From the NCBI RefSeq assembly GCF_002939785.1, contig NZ_MDEC01000019.1:1-64000 (forward strand): DNA of 64,000 bases, in the 5' to 3' direction. Below, one piece after another: positions 17,826 to 26,833 of the stretch. The translations under genes were made by a program, and so were the position numbers. Source of the stretch: Xanthomonas codiaei. Lineage in GTDB: Bacteria > Pseudomonadota > Gammaproteobacteria > Xanthomonadales > Xanthomonadaceae. The notes below the pieces were generated by a model that did no database searches, was not told the DNA's origin, and worked only from the letters and a program-made list of their open reading frames with translations. The first letter of the stretch is position 1. Every line of letters starts with the position of its first letter.

Positions 17826-20069
17826 ATGCCGGTCACGCCTGCCCTTGCCGAGACCGTGGCCGCCACGTCCTTCGAAACCCGCCTCAGCCGCCTGTGGGCC
17901 CATGAAAAGGCCAGCTACGGCCTGCGTGTGTTCATCGCATTGGCGGTGGCGCTGGGCGTGTGCTGGTACCGGCAGGAACTGACCGCAGTGCCGGCGCTGT
18001 TCCTGGGCATCATCGCCAGCGCCATCGCCGAGACCGACGACAACTGGCTGGGCCGAACGAAATCGGTGCTGCTGTCGTTGCTGTGTTTTGCCGCGGCCGC
18101 AGCGGCGGTGACGCTGCTGTTCCCCTACCCACTGCCGTTCGTGATCGGCATGGCGCTGGCCACGTTCTCGCTCACGCTGCTGGGCGCGCTGGGCGAGCGC
18201 TATGCCTCGATCGCGCAGGCCACGGTGGCCTTGTCGATCTACGCCATGATCGGTATGGATCAACATGGCAGCCACGATCCGCGCATCGCCTGGCAAGGCG
18301 CGGCATTGCTGATGATCGGCGCCGGCTGGTACGGCGTGCTGTCGATCCTGTGGACCATCCTGTTCGCCAACCGCCCGGTGCGCGAGCGATTGTCGCGGCT
18401 GTTCTTCGAGCTGGGCCTGTATCTGCGGCGCAAGGCCGATCTGTTCGAACCGGTGCGGCAAAGCGACCTGCATGCGCGCCGGCTGGCGCTGGCCGAGCAG
18501 AATGCCCGCGTGGTGGCCGCGCTCAACGCTGCCAAGACCGCCATCATCAGCCGCTTCGGCCGCTCCGGCCGGCCGGGCGTGCAGTCGGGCCTGTATTTCC
18601 GGCTGTATTACATGGCGCAGGAATTCCACGAGCGCGCCAGTTCCTCGCATTACCCCTACGAAGCGCTGACCGAGGCGTTCTTCCATAGCGATGTGCTGTA
18701 CCGCTGCCAGCGTCTGCTCGCGCTGCAGGGCAAGGCTTGCGCGGCGCTGGGCGAAGCGATCCGCCTGCGCCAGCCATTCGACTACGGCGACAACAGCCGC
18801 CTGGCCACCGAAGACCTGCGCCAGTCGCTGGATTACCTGCACGCGCGCGCCGATCCGGCGCTTGCGCGCCTGCTGGGCGCACTGGAGCTGCTGGTGACCA
18901 ACCTGCAGACCATCGAACGGCGCCTGTCCGAAGCGGCGCAGTCCGATTCCACCAGCGACAACCTCGATACCCGCCTCCGCGATTCCTCGCCGCATACCCT
19001 GCGCGAAATGGCCGCGCGCCTGGGCCAGCAACTCACCCCCGGCTCGGTGCTGTTCCGGCACGGGCTGCGCATGGCCATCGCACTGGTGGTGGGCTATGCG
19101 GTGATGCAGTCCATCCATGCCGACAACGGTTACTGGATCCTGCTCACCACCGCGTTCGTCTGTCGCCCTAACTACGGCGCCACCCGGCTGCGGCTGGTGC
19201 AGCGCATTGCCGGCACCCTGATCGGCCTGGTCGCCACCTGGGCGCTGATGCAGTTGTTCCCCGGCACGCAAGTGCAACTGCTGCTGGCATTGGTGGCCAC
19301 GCTGGTGTTCTTCATCGCGCGCACCGACCGCTACATGCTGGCCACCGCCGGCATCACGGTGATGGCGTTGTTCTGCTTCAACCTGCTCGGCAATGGCTTC
19401 GTGCTGATCTGGCCGCGCCTGATCGACACCGTGATCGGCTGTGCCATCGCTGCGGCGGCATCGTTCCTGATCCTGCCCGACTGGCAGGGCCGCCGGCTCA
19501 ACCAGGTGATGGCCACGGTGCTGGCCAGCTGCGCGCGTTACCTGGGCCAGGTGCTGGAGCAATATGCCAGCGGTATGCGCGACGACCTGCCCTACCGCAT
19601 CGCGCGCCGCGACATGCACAACGCCGATGCCGCGCTGTCGGTGGCGCTGTCCAACATGCTGCGCGAGCCGGGCCGCTACCGGCGCAACCTGGAGGCGGGG
19701 TTCCGCTTCCTGGCGCTGTCCAATACCTTGCTCGGCTATCTCTCCGCGCTCGGCGCGCACCGCGCCGCGCTGGAGGGCGAACACGATGCCAGCATCGCCC
19801 GGGCCGGCGAGTATCTGCAGCGCACGCTCGGCGCGCTCGCCACTGCATTGGGCCAGCGCCAACCGCTGCCGCTGCACGACGAACGCGAAGAACTGGCCAT
19901 GGCCGAAGCGCTCGAACAGCACGCCGTGCAGCTGCCGCCCAAGCAGCGTCTGGTGCGCGACCAACTGGCGCTGACCCTGCGCCTGCTGCCCAAGCTGCGC
20001 GCTGCAGCGCTGGCGGTCACCGAGGCACCGGCCGACAACGCCGCCGCCAAGGAACTGCAGCGCGCATGA
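17826..20069 (+). CDS. YccS/YhfK-family inner membrane protein
   Basis: This 747-residue protein has two blocks of about five or six transmembrane helices (roughly residues 30-190 and 410-560), each followed by a soluble helical region. That is the duplicated layout of the YccS/YhfK (FUSC-like) family, proposed to be efflux or channel proteins. The ATG at 17826 was used; a GTG at 17811 would add five residues, and neither has a clear ribosome-binding site. The gene stands alone. Substrate unknown. Confidence 0.85.
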   Translation: MPVTPALAETVAATSFETRLSRLWAHEKASYGLRVFIALAVALGVCWYRQELTAVPALFLGIIASAIAETDDNWLGRTKSVLLSLLCFAAAAAAVTLLFPYPLPFVIGMALATFSLTLLGALGERYASIAQATVALSIYAMIGMDQHGSHDPRIAWQGAALLMIGAGWYGVLSILWTILFANRPVRERLSRLFFELGLYLRRKADLFEPVRQSDLHARRLALAEQNARVVAALNAAKTAIISRFGRSGRPGVQSGLYFRLYYMAQEFHERASSSHYPYEALTEAFFHSDVLYRCQRLLALQGKACAALGEAIRLRQPFDYGDNSRLATEDLRQSLDYLHARADPALARLLGALELLVTNLQTIERRLSEAAQSDSTSDNLDTRLRDSSPHTLREMAARLGQQLTPGSVLFRHGLRMAIALVVGYAVMQSIHADNGYWILLTTAFVCRPNYGATRLRLVQRIAGTLIGLVATWALMQLFPGTQVQLLLALVATLVFFIARTDRYMLATAGITVMALFCFNLLGNGFVLIWPRLIDTVIGCAIAAAASFLILPDWQGRRLNQVMATVLASCARYLGQVLEQYASGMRDDLPYRIARRDMHNADAALSVALSNMLREPGRYRRNLEAGFRFLALSNTLLGYLSALGAHRAALEGEHDASIARAGEYLQRTLGALATALGQRQPLPLHDEREELAMAEALEQHAVQLPPKQRLVRDQLALTLRLLPKLRAAALAVTEAPADNAAAKELQRA

Positions 20070-20323
20070 CCCGCGCTCCGGGTGACAGCATGCCGAACCG
20101 GCGCTACCAGGCCGGCTTGCATCACGGCCTTGGCACGTCAGCACCTGTCTGAAGATTGCTGGCGCTGCGTGCGCACGCTGCCTGGTGCGTTGCGTTGTCG
20201 GCACCCGATGCAGGCGTGGCTGCACCGAATGGCCTGCGCCGCGAACGACCGCGCTAACCCGGCCATCGCGAGCCCGCGCCGCCGCCACGCCTCCGCGCCC
20301 CGGCAGGCGCGCTGCGGCGGTGC

Positions 20324-21514
20324 TCATTTCCAGGTGCCGCGCGACACACTGAGCGCCACCCAGCCCAACGCCGCCATCGCCAGCAGCGCGCCACCGACCA
20401 CCACGCCCGGCCAGCCGGCCTGCGCGTAGGCCGCCGTGCCCAGCGTGGAGCCCACCGCGCCACCGATGAAGTAGCAGGTGATATAGGCCGAGGTGATGCG
20501 GTTACGCGCCTGCGGATTGCGTTGATAGATCACGCTCTGGTTGGCGATGTGCACGCCCTGCACCGCGATATCCAGCAGCAGCACGCCAACGATCAGCATC
20601 GCCATCGATTGCGGCGCGAACGCCAGCAGCCCCCACGACAGCAGCAGCATCCCCAGCCCGCCCCAGCTGACGCGGTCGCCATGGCCATGGTCGGACCAGT
20701 GGCCGGAGCGGTTGGCGGCCAGCGCACCGGCCGCACCGATCAGGCCGAACATTCCGATCACCACGGTGCCATAGCCATACGCCGGCCCGGACAGCAGGAA
20801 CGCCAGCGTGGTCCAGAACATGCTGAAGCCTGCAAAGATCAGCCCACCCAGCACCGAGCGCGAACGCAGCACCGCATCGTCGCGTAGCAGCGTCAGCACC
20901 GAGCCCACCAGATGCGGATAGGATAATTGCGCATTGCCCGGATGCCGCGGCAGCCCACGCCACAGCAATCCCGCGGTCACCAGCAGCAGCCCGGACGCGA
21001 TCCAGTACACGGTCTGCCAGCCGCCCACCCCGGCCAGCAGGCCGGCCGCGGTCCGCGCCAGCAGGATGCCCAGCAGCAAACCGCTCATCACCGTGCCGAT
21101 CACCCGCCCGCGCTCCTGCGGTGCGGCCAGGGTGGCGGCAAACGGCACCAGGATCTGCGCCGCCACCGAACTGGCGCCGGTCACGATGGTGCCAACCAGC
21201 AACATCGTGAAACTGTGCGAACCGGCGCTCACCAGCAGGCCCAGCGCGCTGAGCACGAACAACCCCACGATCAGCCCGCGCCGCTCCAGCCGGTCACCCA
21301 GCGGCACCAGCAACAGCAAACCGGCCGCATACGCCAGCTGCGCGGCGGTCACCACCGCGCCGGCGCTACGCACCTGGATCGCGAACGCCTGCGCCAGGGT
21401 GTCCAGCAGCGGCTGCGCGTAGTAATTGCTGGCCACCGCCAGCCCGGTGGCGGCGGCCATCAGCAACACCAGGCGGCGCGGCAGCGGTGGATGGACGGTG
21501 GAGTCGACGGTCAT
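20324..21514 (-). CDS. MFS transporter (YnfM/NepI-like)
   Basis: This 396-residue protein with twelve predicted helices opens with LVLLMAAATGLAVASNYYAQPLL, a segment typical of the YnfM/NepI-type drug-proton antiporters. The basic cytoplasmic loop after helix 2 (PLGDRLERRG) is the usual MFS A-motif region. The ATG at 21514 was chosen because the frame further upstream overlaps the intergenic region without transporter sequence. A decayed LysR-type regulator lies divergent to it, the usual layout for such exporters, so control of this transporter may have been lost. Confidence 0.9.
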   Translation of the reverse strand: MTVDSTVHPPLPRRLVLLMAAATGLAVASNYYAQPLLDTLAQAFAIQVRSAGAVVTAAQLAYAAGLLLLVPLGDRLERRGLIVGLFVLSALGLLVSAGSHSFTMLLVGTIVTGASSVAAQILVPFAATLAAPQERGRVIGTVMSGLLLGILLARTAAGLLAGVGGWQTVYWIASGLLLVTAGLLWRGLPRHPGNAQLSYPHLVGSVLTLLRDDAVLRSRSVLGGLIFAGFSMFWTTLAFLLSGPAYGYGTVVIGMFGLIGAAGALAANRSGHWSDHGHGDRVSWGGLGMLLLSWGLLAFAPQSMAMLIVGVLLLDIAVQGVHIANQSVIYQRNPQARNRITSAYITCYFIGGAVGSTLGTAAYAQAGWPGVVVGGALLAMAALGWVALSVSRGTWK

Positions 21515-21599
21515 GACGAAGGCCTGGGCAAGCAATGGGCGCAATGTGGGCAGCGCACCGACATCGTTCCAATGTAGTGACTTCCCTGTGTCCATCGCG

Positions 21600-21831
21600 T
21601 TTCGAGATTGCGTGCGGACCCTGCGCCCACTGGGAGCTGCCGCGGCCCTGGCCGAGGAAGGCGGCTGCATCGGCACTCAGCCACCGGGTGGCCACGATCG
21701 GGCAGGCGCTGGGCGCGCGGCTGTTCGAGCGCGGCCCGCGCCAGGTCCGCGGCAGCAGTCCCCACGGCCTCGGCCCGGACATCCCGGCGAGCGCATCGCC
21801 CATCCACCAGCACACCGTCCAAGCCTGCTAG
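21600..21831 (+). pseudogene. Remnant of a LysR-type regulator gene
   Basis: In one plus frame the sequence reads SALSHRVATIGQALGARLF followed by ERGPRQVR. This is a good match to the second helix and wing of a LysR HTH (typically SxVSRxVxxLExxLGxxLFxR). The first HTH helix is garbled (CGPCAHWELPRP), no effector-binding domain follows, and the frame ends at 21831. It is divergent from the MFS transporter, as expected for its former regulator. Confidence 0.6.
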
Positions 21832-21858
21832 GCTGCGCGCGTTCGCAAAGGAAACTGC

Positions 21859-23781
21859 ATGTCCGGTCACAGCCAGTTCGCCCTGCTCAGGCAGCGCCGC
21901 TTCTTGCCGTTCTTCGCCGTCCAGGCGCTGGGCGCGTTCAACGACAACGTATATCGGCAGGCCATCATCGGCCTGCTGTTCTATCTGGGCATCGACGCGG
22001 CGCAACGCACGCTCTATACCAACCTGGCGCCGGCACTGTTCATCCTGCCGTACTTCCTGTTTTCCGCGCTGGCCGGGCAGATCGCCGAGAAGCTGGAAAA
22101 ACAGAAGCTCATCGTGATCACCACCACGATGGAGATCGCCATCATGTCGCTGGCCGCAGTGGGCTTCATCACCGAGAACATGGTGATCCTGCTGGTCGCG
22201 CTGTTCTGCACCGGGCTGCAATCCACGCTGTTCGGGCCGGTGAAGTATTCGATCCTGCCTTCGGTGCTCAAACCGGAGGAACTCACCGGCGGTAACGGCC
22301 TGGTCGAGATGGGCACCTCGATCTCGATCCTGTGCGGCATGATCTTCGGCGGCTTGATCTTCCAGATCGCCGGCAGCCATGGCCCGGAGGCGGCGGCCAG
22401 TGCGGTGATTGTCATCGCCGTCACCGGCAACCTGGTGGCGCGACTGGTGCCCAAGGTCGATGCCGGCGCGCCGGACTTGCAGATCAACTGGAACCCCATC
22501 CCCGAATCGCGCGCCATCATGCGCCTGACCCGGCGCACGCCGGCGGTGCGCAACGCGGTGCTGGGCGTGTCGTGGTTCTGGTTCGTGGGCACAGTGCTCA
22601 CCGCGCAGTTGCCCACCTATGCGCAGCTCAATCTCGGCGGCCGGCAGGACCTGTATGTATTCGCGCTGGCGCTGTTTTCGATCGGCACCGGCGTGGGTTC
22701 GCTGCTATGCGAACGGCTGTCCGGACGTACCGTGGAAATCGGCCTGGTGCCGCTGGGCGCATTCGGCATCAGCGCGTTCCTGCTGGACCTGTATTTCGCC
22801 CGCCCTGGTGCCGCGCCGGTGAGCGAGCTGTCGATCGGCCAGTTCGTGCAGCAGGCAGGCAGCGTGCGGTTGATCATCGACCTGGTCGGCATCGGCCTGT
22901 TCACCGGACTGTTCGTGGTGCCGTTGTTCGCGCTGATCCAGAGCCGCACGCCCAAGGCCGAACTCTCGCGCGTGATCGCCGGGCTCAACATCCAGAACTC
23001 GCTGTTCATCGTGGCCGCGGCCGTCATCGGCATCGCGCTGCAGTTGCCGCAGCTGGTGCTGTTCGGCGTGCGTATTCCGATGCCCGGGCTGAGCATCCCG
23101 CAGGTGTTCCTGGCGCTGGCCATCGCCAACACGCTGGTGGCGCTGTGGATCTTCACCCTGGTGCCCGAGTTCCTGATGCGCTTTCTCAGCTGGGTGCTGG
23201 TGAGCGTGCTGTACCGCCTGCGCGCGCGCGACATCGACACCCACGTGCCCGACGAGGGCGCCGCATTGCTGGTGTGCAACCACGTCAGCTACATGGACGC
23301 GCTGATCCTGTCGGCGGTCATCCCGCGCCCGGTGCGCTTTGTCATGTACTACAAGATCTTCCGCATCCCGGTGATGCGCTGGATCTTCCGCACCGCCAAG
23401 GCCATCCCGATCGCCGGCGCGCGCGAAGATCCGGCGCTGATGCAGCAGGCCTTCGACCGCATCGATGCGGCACTGGCCGATGGCGAGCTGGTGTGCATCT
23501 TCCCCGAAGGCGCGTTGACCAAGGATGGCGAGATCGCCGCGTTCAAATCCGGTGTCGAAAAGATCCTGCAGCGCCGCAACGTGCCGGTACTCCCGATGGC
23601 GCTGCGCGGCATGTGGTCGAGCATGTGGAGCCGGCGCGACACGCGCCTGGGCCGCATGCGCGTGCCGCGGCGAATGCGCGCGCAGATCGAGGTGGTGGCC
23701 GGCCCCGCCATCGCCGGCGACCAGGCCAGCGCCGCGCTGCTCGAACAACAGGTGCGCGCGCTGCGCCAGGACCGTCCCTGA
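21859..23781 (+). CDS. LplT-type MFS transporter fused to a PlsC acyltransferase
   Basis: This 640-residue protein fuses a lysophospholipid-flippase-like MFS part with an acyltransferase. Residues 1 to about 430 carry twelve helices and begin FFAVQALGAFNDNVYRQA, like LplT. Residues of about 440-640 carry the PlsC motifs HVSYMD (HX4D, near 474) and FPEGALTKDG (near 549). In E. coli LplT works with the separate enzyme Aas, which has an acyltransferase and an acyl-ACP synthetase part. Many bacteria fuse all three; here the synthetase part is missing. The protein probably imports and reacylates lysophospholipids using acyl-ACP or acyl-CoA. Confidence 0.9.
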   Translation: MSGHSQFALLRQRRFLPFFAVQALGAFNDNVYRQAIIGLLFYLGIDAAQRTLYTNLAPALFILPYFLFSALAGQIAEKLEKQKLIVITTTMEIAIMSLAAVGFITENMVILLVALFCTGLQSTLFGPVKYSILPSVLKPEELTGGNGLVEMGTSISILCGMIFGGLIFQIAGSHGPEAAASAVIVIAVTGNLVARLVPKVDAGAPDLQINWNPIPESRAIMRLTRRTPAVRNAVLGVSWFWFVGTVLTAQLPTYAQLNLGGRQDLYVFALALFSIGTGVGSLLCERLSGRTVEIGLVPLGAFGISAFLLDLYFARPGAAPVSELSIGQFVQQAGSVRLIIDLVGIGLFTGLFVVPLFALIQSRTPKAELSRVIAGLNIQNSLFIVAAAVIGIALQLPQLVLFGVRIPMPGLSIPQVFLALAIANTLVALWIFTLVPEFLMRFLSWVLVSVLYRLRARDIDTHVPDEGAALLVCNHVSYMDALILSAVIPRPVRFVMYYKIFRIPVMRWIFRTAKAIPIAGAREDPALMQQAFDRIDAALADGELVCIFPEGALTKDGEIAAFKSGVEKILQRRNVPVLPMALRGMWSSMWSRRDTRLGRMRVPRRMRAQIEVVAGPAIAGDQASAALLEQQVRALRQDRP

Positions 23782-24244
23782 GCCGCCAGATACGGGCTTT
23801 GCGTCCATCGCGCCCCGCGAGTAGCCTGTGCGCCACTGCACGCTTTACCGCCGCACTCGCCAAGCGGGCGCGGCCGGTCGTACCGGGGGACGTCGTTGTG
23901 CTCAACATCATCGCGCCTGAGGCGTCTGCCGTGATCGGCTGGCGTCACTCCTTCCAGCGGCTGGCTGCCATGCCGGCAGCGATTGGCACGCCGATGTGCG
24001 CACTTGCTGTGCGGCTGCGAAGTGCCAGGGCGATGACGCATGCAAACGTCCAGCCCGGTGCTGCGCGACAGGCATGCGCGGGGGCTGCCGGCCCGAGCGC
24101 GGCGCACGCCCACCGCACTTTCGCTTCAGGCCCCTGCGGCCATCGCCAGCGTGCGACGTGCACTTCGCCGCCGCGCCCGGCACCCGATAACTCACCCCAC
24201 TCACCTATCAGTTCGCTGTTGTTTACCACCCAAGGAGCTTCACC
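23782..24244. other. Intergenic region before the CD225/DUF2752 pair
   Basis: About 460 bases with no convincing gene on either strand. The end (from about 24190) is AT-richer and carries AAGGAG just before the ATG at 24245, so the promoter of the CD225 gene is likely here. Confidence 0.5.
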
Positions 24245-24589
24245 ATGAGTGCCATCCCGCCGCCGATCCACCCCTCGTCCAGCGCCGCGCCCGGCCCGGT
24301 GCCGAACCACCTGATCTGGGCGATCGTTTCCACCGTGCTCGGCTTTTGCCTGTGCTGCCCAGCCCTGATCACCGGCATCGTGGCGATCGTGTTCTCCAGC
24401 AAGGTCAATGGCCTGCTCAACCAGGGCGACATCGACGGCGCGCGCCGCGCCTCCAATACCGCCAAGACCTGGTGCATCGTGACCAGCGTGCTGGCCGTGA
24501 TCGGCCTGCTGATCAACATCGGCATGGTCGCCACCGGCGGCATGCAGAGCTACATGGAATACATGCAGCAGTTGCAACACATGCAGTGA
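24245..24589 (+). CDS. CD225/dispanin-family small membrane protein
   Basis: This 114-residue protein has a Pro-rich N-terminus and two hydrophobic helices. The first ends in FCLCCP, and the loop reads TGIVAIVFSSKVNGLLNQGDIDGARRASNTAKTW, which is the hallmark arrangement of CD225 (interferon-induced-transmembrane-protein-like) proteins. Bacterial members are common but uncharacterised. The ATG has AAGGAG nine bases upstream. Its stop overlaps the start of the DUF2752 gene (TGATG), a pairing seen in many bacteria. Confidence 0.88.
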   Translation: MSAIPPPIHPSSSAAPGPVPNHLIWAIVSTVLGFCLCCPALITGIVAIVFSSKVNGLLNQGDIDGARRASNTAKTWCIVTSVLAVIGLLINIGMVATGGMQSYMEYMQQLQHMQ

Positions 24590-24999
24590 TGCAGCTGCGT
24601 CCACGCCATTGGCTTGGGCTGGGGGCGGCCACCGGCGTGGCCGCCTTCGGCGTGTCGCTGCTGTACCGCTTCGATCCGAACGCGAGCAACAGCCCGTTCC
24701 CGCCCTGCGTCTTTCGCGCCGTCACCGGCTGCTACTGCCCCGGCTGCGGCATGACCCGTGCGCTTTATGCACTTGTGCATTTCGACCTGCCCGGCGCCTT
24801 CGCCATGAACCCGGCAGCGGTCCTCGGCCTGTTCACCCTGCCCGGCCTGATCGCCTGGAAAGCCGGCTGGCGCGCGCGCTGGTTCGCCCCCGTGGTGACC
24901 GTGATGTCCGAGCCGAAATTCTGGTTATGGGCATTGCCCACGTACTGGATTGCACGGAATCTGCCGTGGTTTCCGTTCACGCTGCTCGCGCCGGGTTAA
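24589..24999 (+). CDS. DUF2752-family membrane protein
   Basis: This 136-residue protein carries the DUF2752 core FPPCVFRAVTGCYCPGCGMT, with the CPGCGMTRA motif that defines the family, then two or three hydrophobic helices. DUF2752 proteins often sit next to CD225 or TM2 proteins; their function is unknown. The ATG at 24589 overlaps the upstream stop by one base, so both proteins are probably made together and may act together in the membrane. Confidence 0.88.
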   Translation: MQLRPRHWLGLGAATGVAAFGVSLLYRFDPNASNSPFPPCVFRAVTGCYCPGCGMTRALYALVHFDLPGAFAMNPAAVLGLFTLPGLIAWKAGWRARWFAPVVTVMSEPKFWLWALPTYWIARNLPWFPFTLLAPG

Positions 25000-25125
25000 A
25001 TCGAAAAAGCGCGTTGCGAAGCAACGCTTCATCGAGAAGCCCTGCTGACGAACCAGCCAAAGCGATGCCACTTAGCGACGCCGCCCGATGTTGCACCAAC
25101 CGTTAGCCCTTACATGGAGTAGGTT

Positions 25126-25584
25126 ATGGAAAACAGTCAATTTTGGCGGCTAATGAAACTTGTTGATCGTGTTGCGCTGGAGGATGAAGACGAAGATCGC
25201 GCCCTGAGCTCTCTTACATCGGCCTTAGCTGCCATGGAAGTTACGAGCATCGAAGCTTTCCATGAGCATCTTTCGCAGCATCTTTTTGCGATCGACGGAG
25301 AGAAGTACGCAGAACATGCCGGCGACTCTGGGCAATCCGACGATGGCTTTCTTTATGCCAGATGCTATGTGGTCGCTTGTGGCGAGGAGTACTATTCCCG
25401 CGTAAAAAGAACTCCAACCGAAATGCAGCGCTCGGCTGACCAATGGTGCGAGTCATTGCTTTACGTCGCCCCAAATGCCTGGGCAGCAAGTAGCGGTTGC
25501 GATCCATCAGACTGGGCATTCGAGGCAACTGTTCGCTATGAGTCGGGCAGCAACCCCGATCTTTGGGCCAAGGCCGGTGCATGA
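25126..25584 (+). CDS. DUF4240-domain protein with atypical base composition
   Basis: This 152-residue soluble protein begins MENSQFWRLMKLVDRV and carries SDDGFLYARCYVVACGEEYY, matching the DUF4240 family (an all-helical domain of unknown function that starts with an xFWxLI motif). The coding sequence is visibly richer in A and T, and uses rarer codons, than the genes on either side. It looks like a recent acquisition. A good ribosome-binding site (GGAGTAGG) precedes the ATG. Confidence 0.82.
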   Translation: MENSQFWRLMKLVDRVALEDEDEDRALSSLTSALAAMEVTSIEAFHEHLSQHLFAIDGEKYAEHAGDSGQSDDGFLYARCYVVACGEEYYSRVKRTPTEMQRSADQWCESLLYVAPNAWAASSGCDPSDWAFEATVRYESGSNPDLWAKAGA

Positions 25585-25659
25585 CACGCTACCGAAGCCG
25601 ACACGCCTCACGTGTCGGTTTACTTCGGGCGTCGAACCGTCGCGGACGCTCCGGCGGGC

Positions 25660-25800
25660 ACGTGTTTAACGCGCAAGGCCACGCGCGCAGCGATATCACT
25701 GCTGGGCCTGGATTCAAGAACTACGCCGAAACGATCGAAACGCTGTGCCAGGACGAGAAGCAGTACGACGCTTGCAACTACTTTGGCGTGGCACGCAACG
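25660..25800 (+). pseudogene. Possible remnant of a protein-coding segment
   Basis: One plus frame here reads GFKNYAETIETLCQDEKQY and then DACNYFGVARN, whose amino acid make-up is natural rather than arginine-rich. It has a Cys-x-aromatic pattern like the end of a Sel1-type repeat. It has no start of its own and runs into the antisense of the end of ampE. It is probably the tail of a gene that arrived with the DUF4240 segment, but this is weak. Confidence 0.3.
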
Positions 25801-26694
25801 TCACCGCACCCACCCCGCAATCACCAGCAACGCCAGCACCACCATCCACAGCAGCAGCACGCGCCAGACCAGGCTCATCGCATCGCGGACTTCCGGCAGG
25901 CGGCGCCACACCGGCACCAGGCCCGAATCGGTGTAGTCGTGCGCTTCCTCGCGCAGGTCGGCACTGACGCTGGCGCGCGCCACCGCGCCCAGGAAATGCG
26001 GCTCCAGCGTCCAGCGGTTGCCGTGCGCTTCGCGCCAGGCCCGGAACACCGTGTCGAAATTGCCCACCAGCGCCATCGACACCGTGATCAGCTGCGCCAC
26101 CGGCCATTCCAGCGCGGCCAGCAGCCAGCGCGCGCCCGCCAGGTTGCGTGGCGGCAGCAGCACCGCCAGCGGGCTTTCCACCGCCAGCGCGGTCAGGCGG
26201 TACAACACCGCGCCGAACGGCCCCAGCAGCAGGAACCACCACAGCACCGCGAACCAGCGGCGCAGGCCATTGACCACCACCGCCTCCACCAGCGACGGCG
26301 CGTCCTCGTGCACGCTGCCGCCGGCCGCCTGCAGGTGCGAAATCGCCTCGCGTCGCGCACCGGGCTCGTCGGCGTCGATCACCGCTTCGACATCGCGATC
26401 CAGATCGCGCGGGCCCCAGGTCCAGGCCAGCACCGCCACGCCGAACAGCAGCGACAGGAAGCCGTGCCACACATCGTCCAGCGCCCATTGCAGCAGCGCG
26501 ACCACGACCAGCACCGGCACTAGCGCCAGCAGCACGCCATAGCGGCCTTGCCACGCACCGCGCCCGGCGGCGTAGCTGTCCAGCCGGCGCAGCCAGTGGC
26601 CGAACCATTCGAAACGCCGCAGCCTGGCCACCTGCGCCGGCACCAGATGGCCCAGCGTAAGTGCGACGACGACGGCAACCAGGGTAGTGAACAT
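25801..26694 (-). CDS. ampE: AmpE-family inner membrane protein
   Basis: AmpE is a membrane protein linked to beta-lactamase regulation through its common neighbour ampD; its activity is unclear. This 297-residue protein has four or five hydrophobic helices. It shows the family's order: an N-terminal helix, AWTWGPRDLD, then VEAVVVNGLRRWFAVLWWFLLLGPFGAVLYRL, and a closing helix. ampD is not adjacent here. Start at ATG 26694, with GGAGGG upstream. Confidence 0.88.
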   Translation of the reverse strand: MFTTLVAVVVALTLGHLVPAQVARLRRFEWFGHWLRRLDSYAAGRGAWQGRYGVLLALVPVLVVVALLQWALDDVWHGFLSLLFGVAVLAWTWGPRDLDRDVEAVIDADEPGARREAISHLQAAGGSVHEDAPSLVEAVVVNGLRRWFAVLWWFLLLGPFGAVLYRLTALAVESPLAVLLPPRNLAGARWLLAALEWPVAQLITVSMALVGNFDTVFRAWREAHGNRWTLEPHFLGAVARASVSADLREEAHDYTDSGLVPVWRRLPEVRDAMSLVWRVLLLWMVVLALLVIAGWVR

Positions 26695-26833
26695 GGGTGT
26701 CCCTCCTCAGCCGAGTCTAGCCGAGCAGGCGCAACCGGGCCGCAACGACGGCTGCGCACCGTTCGCGGGCCCGACAGCACGCTGCGCAGCGACCGCTCCA
26801 GCGAGCGGGCCGCAGGATGCGAGGCCTGGGCGC

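Noticed and set aside
25000..25125. Possible integron attC-like site upstream of the DUF4240 gene (CCAACCGTTAGCCC)
   Set aside because: The core does not fit GTTRRRY, and no matching inverse core was found at the other end of the gene.
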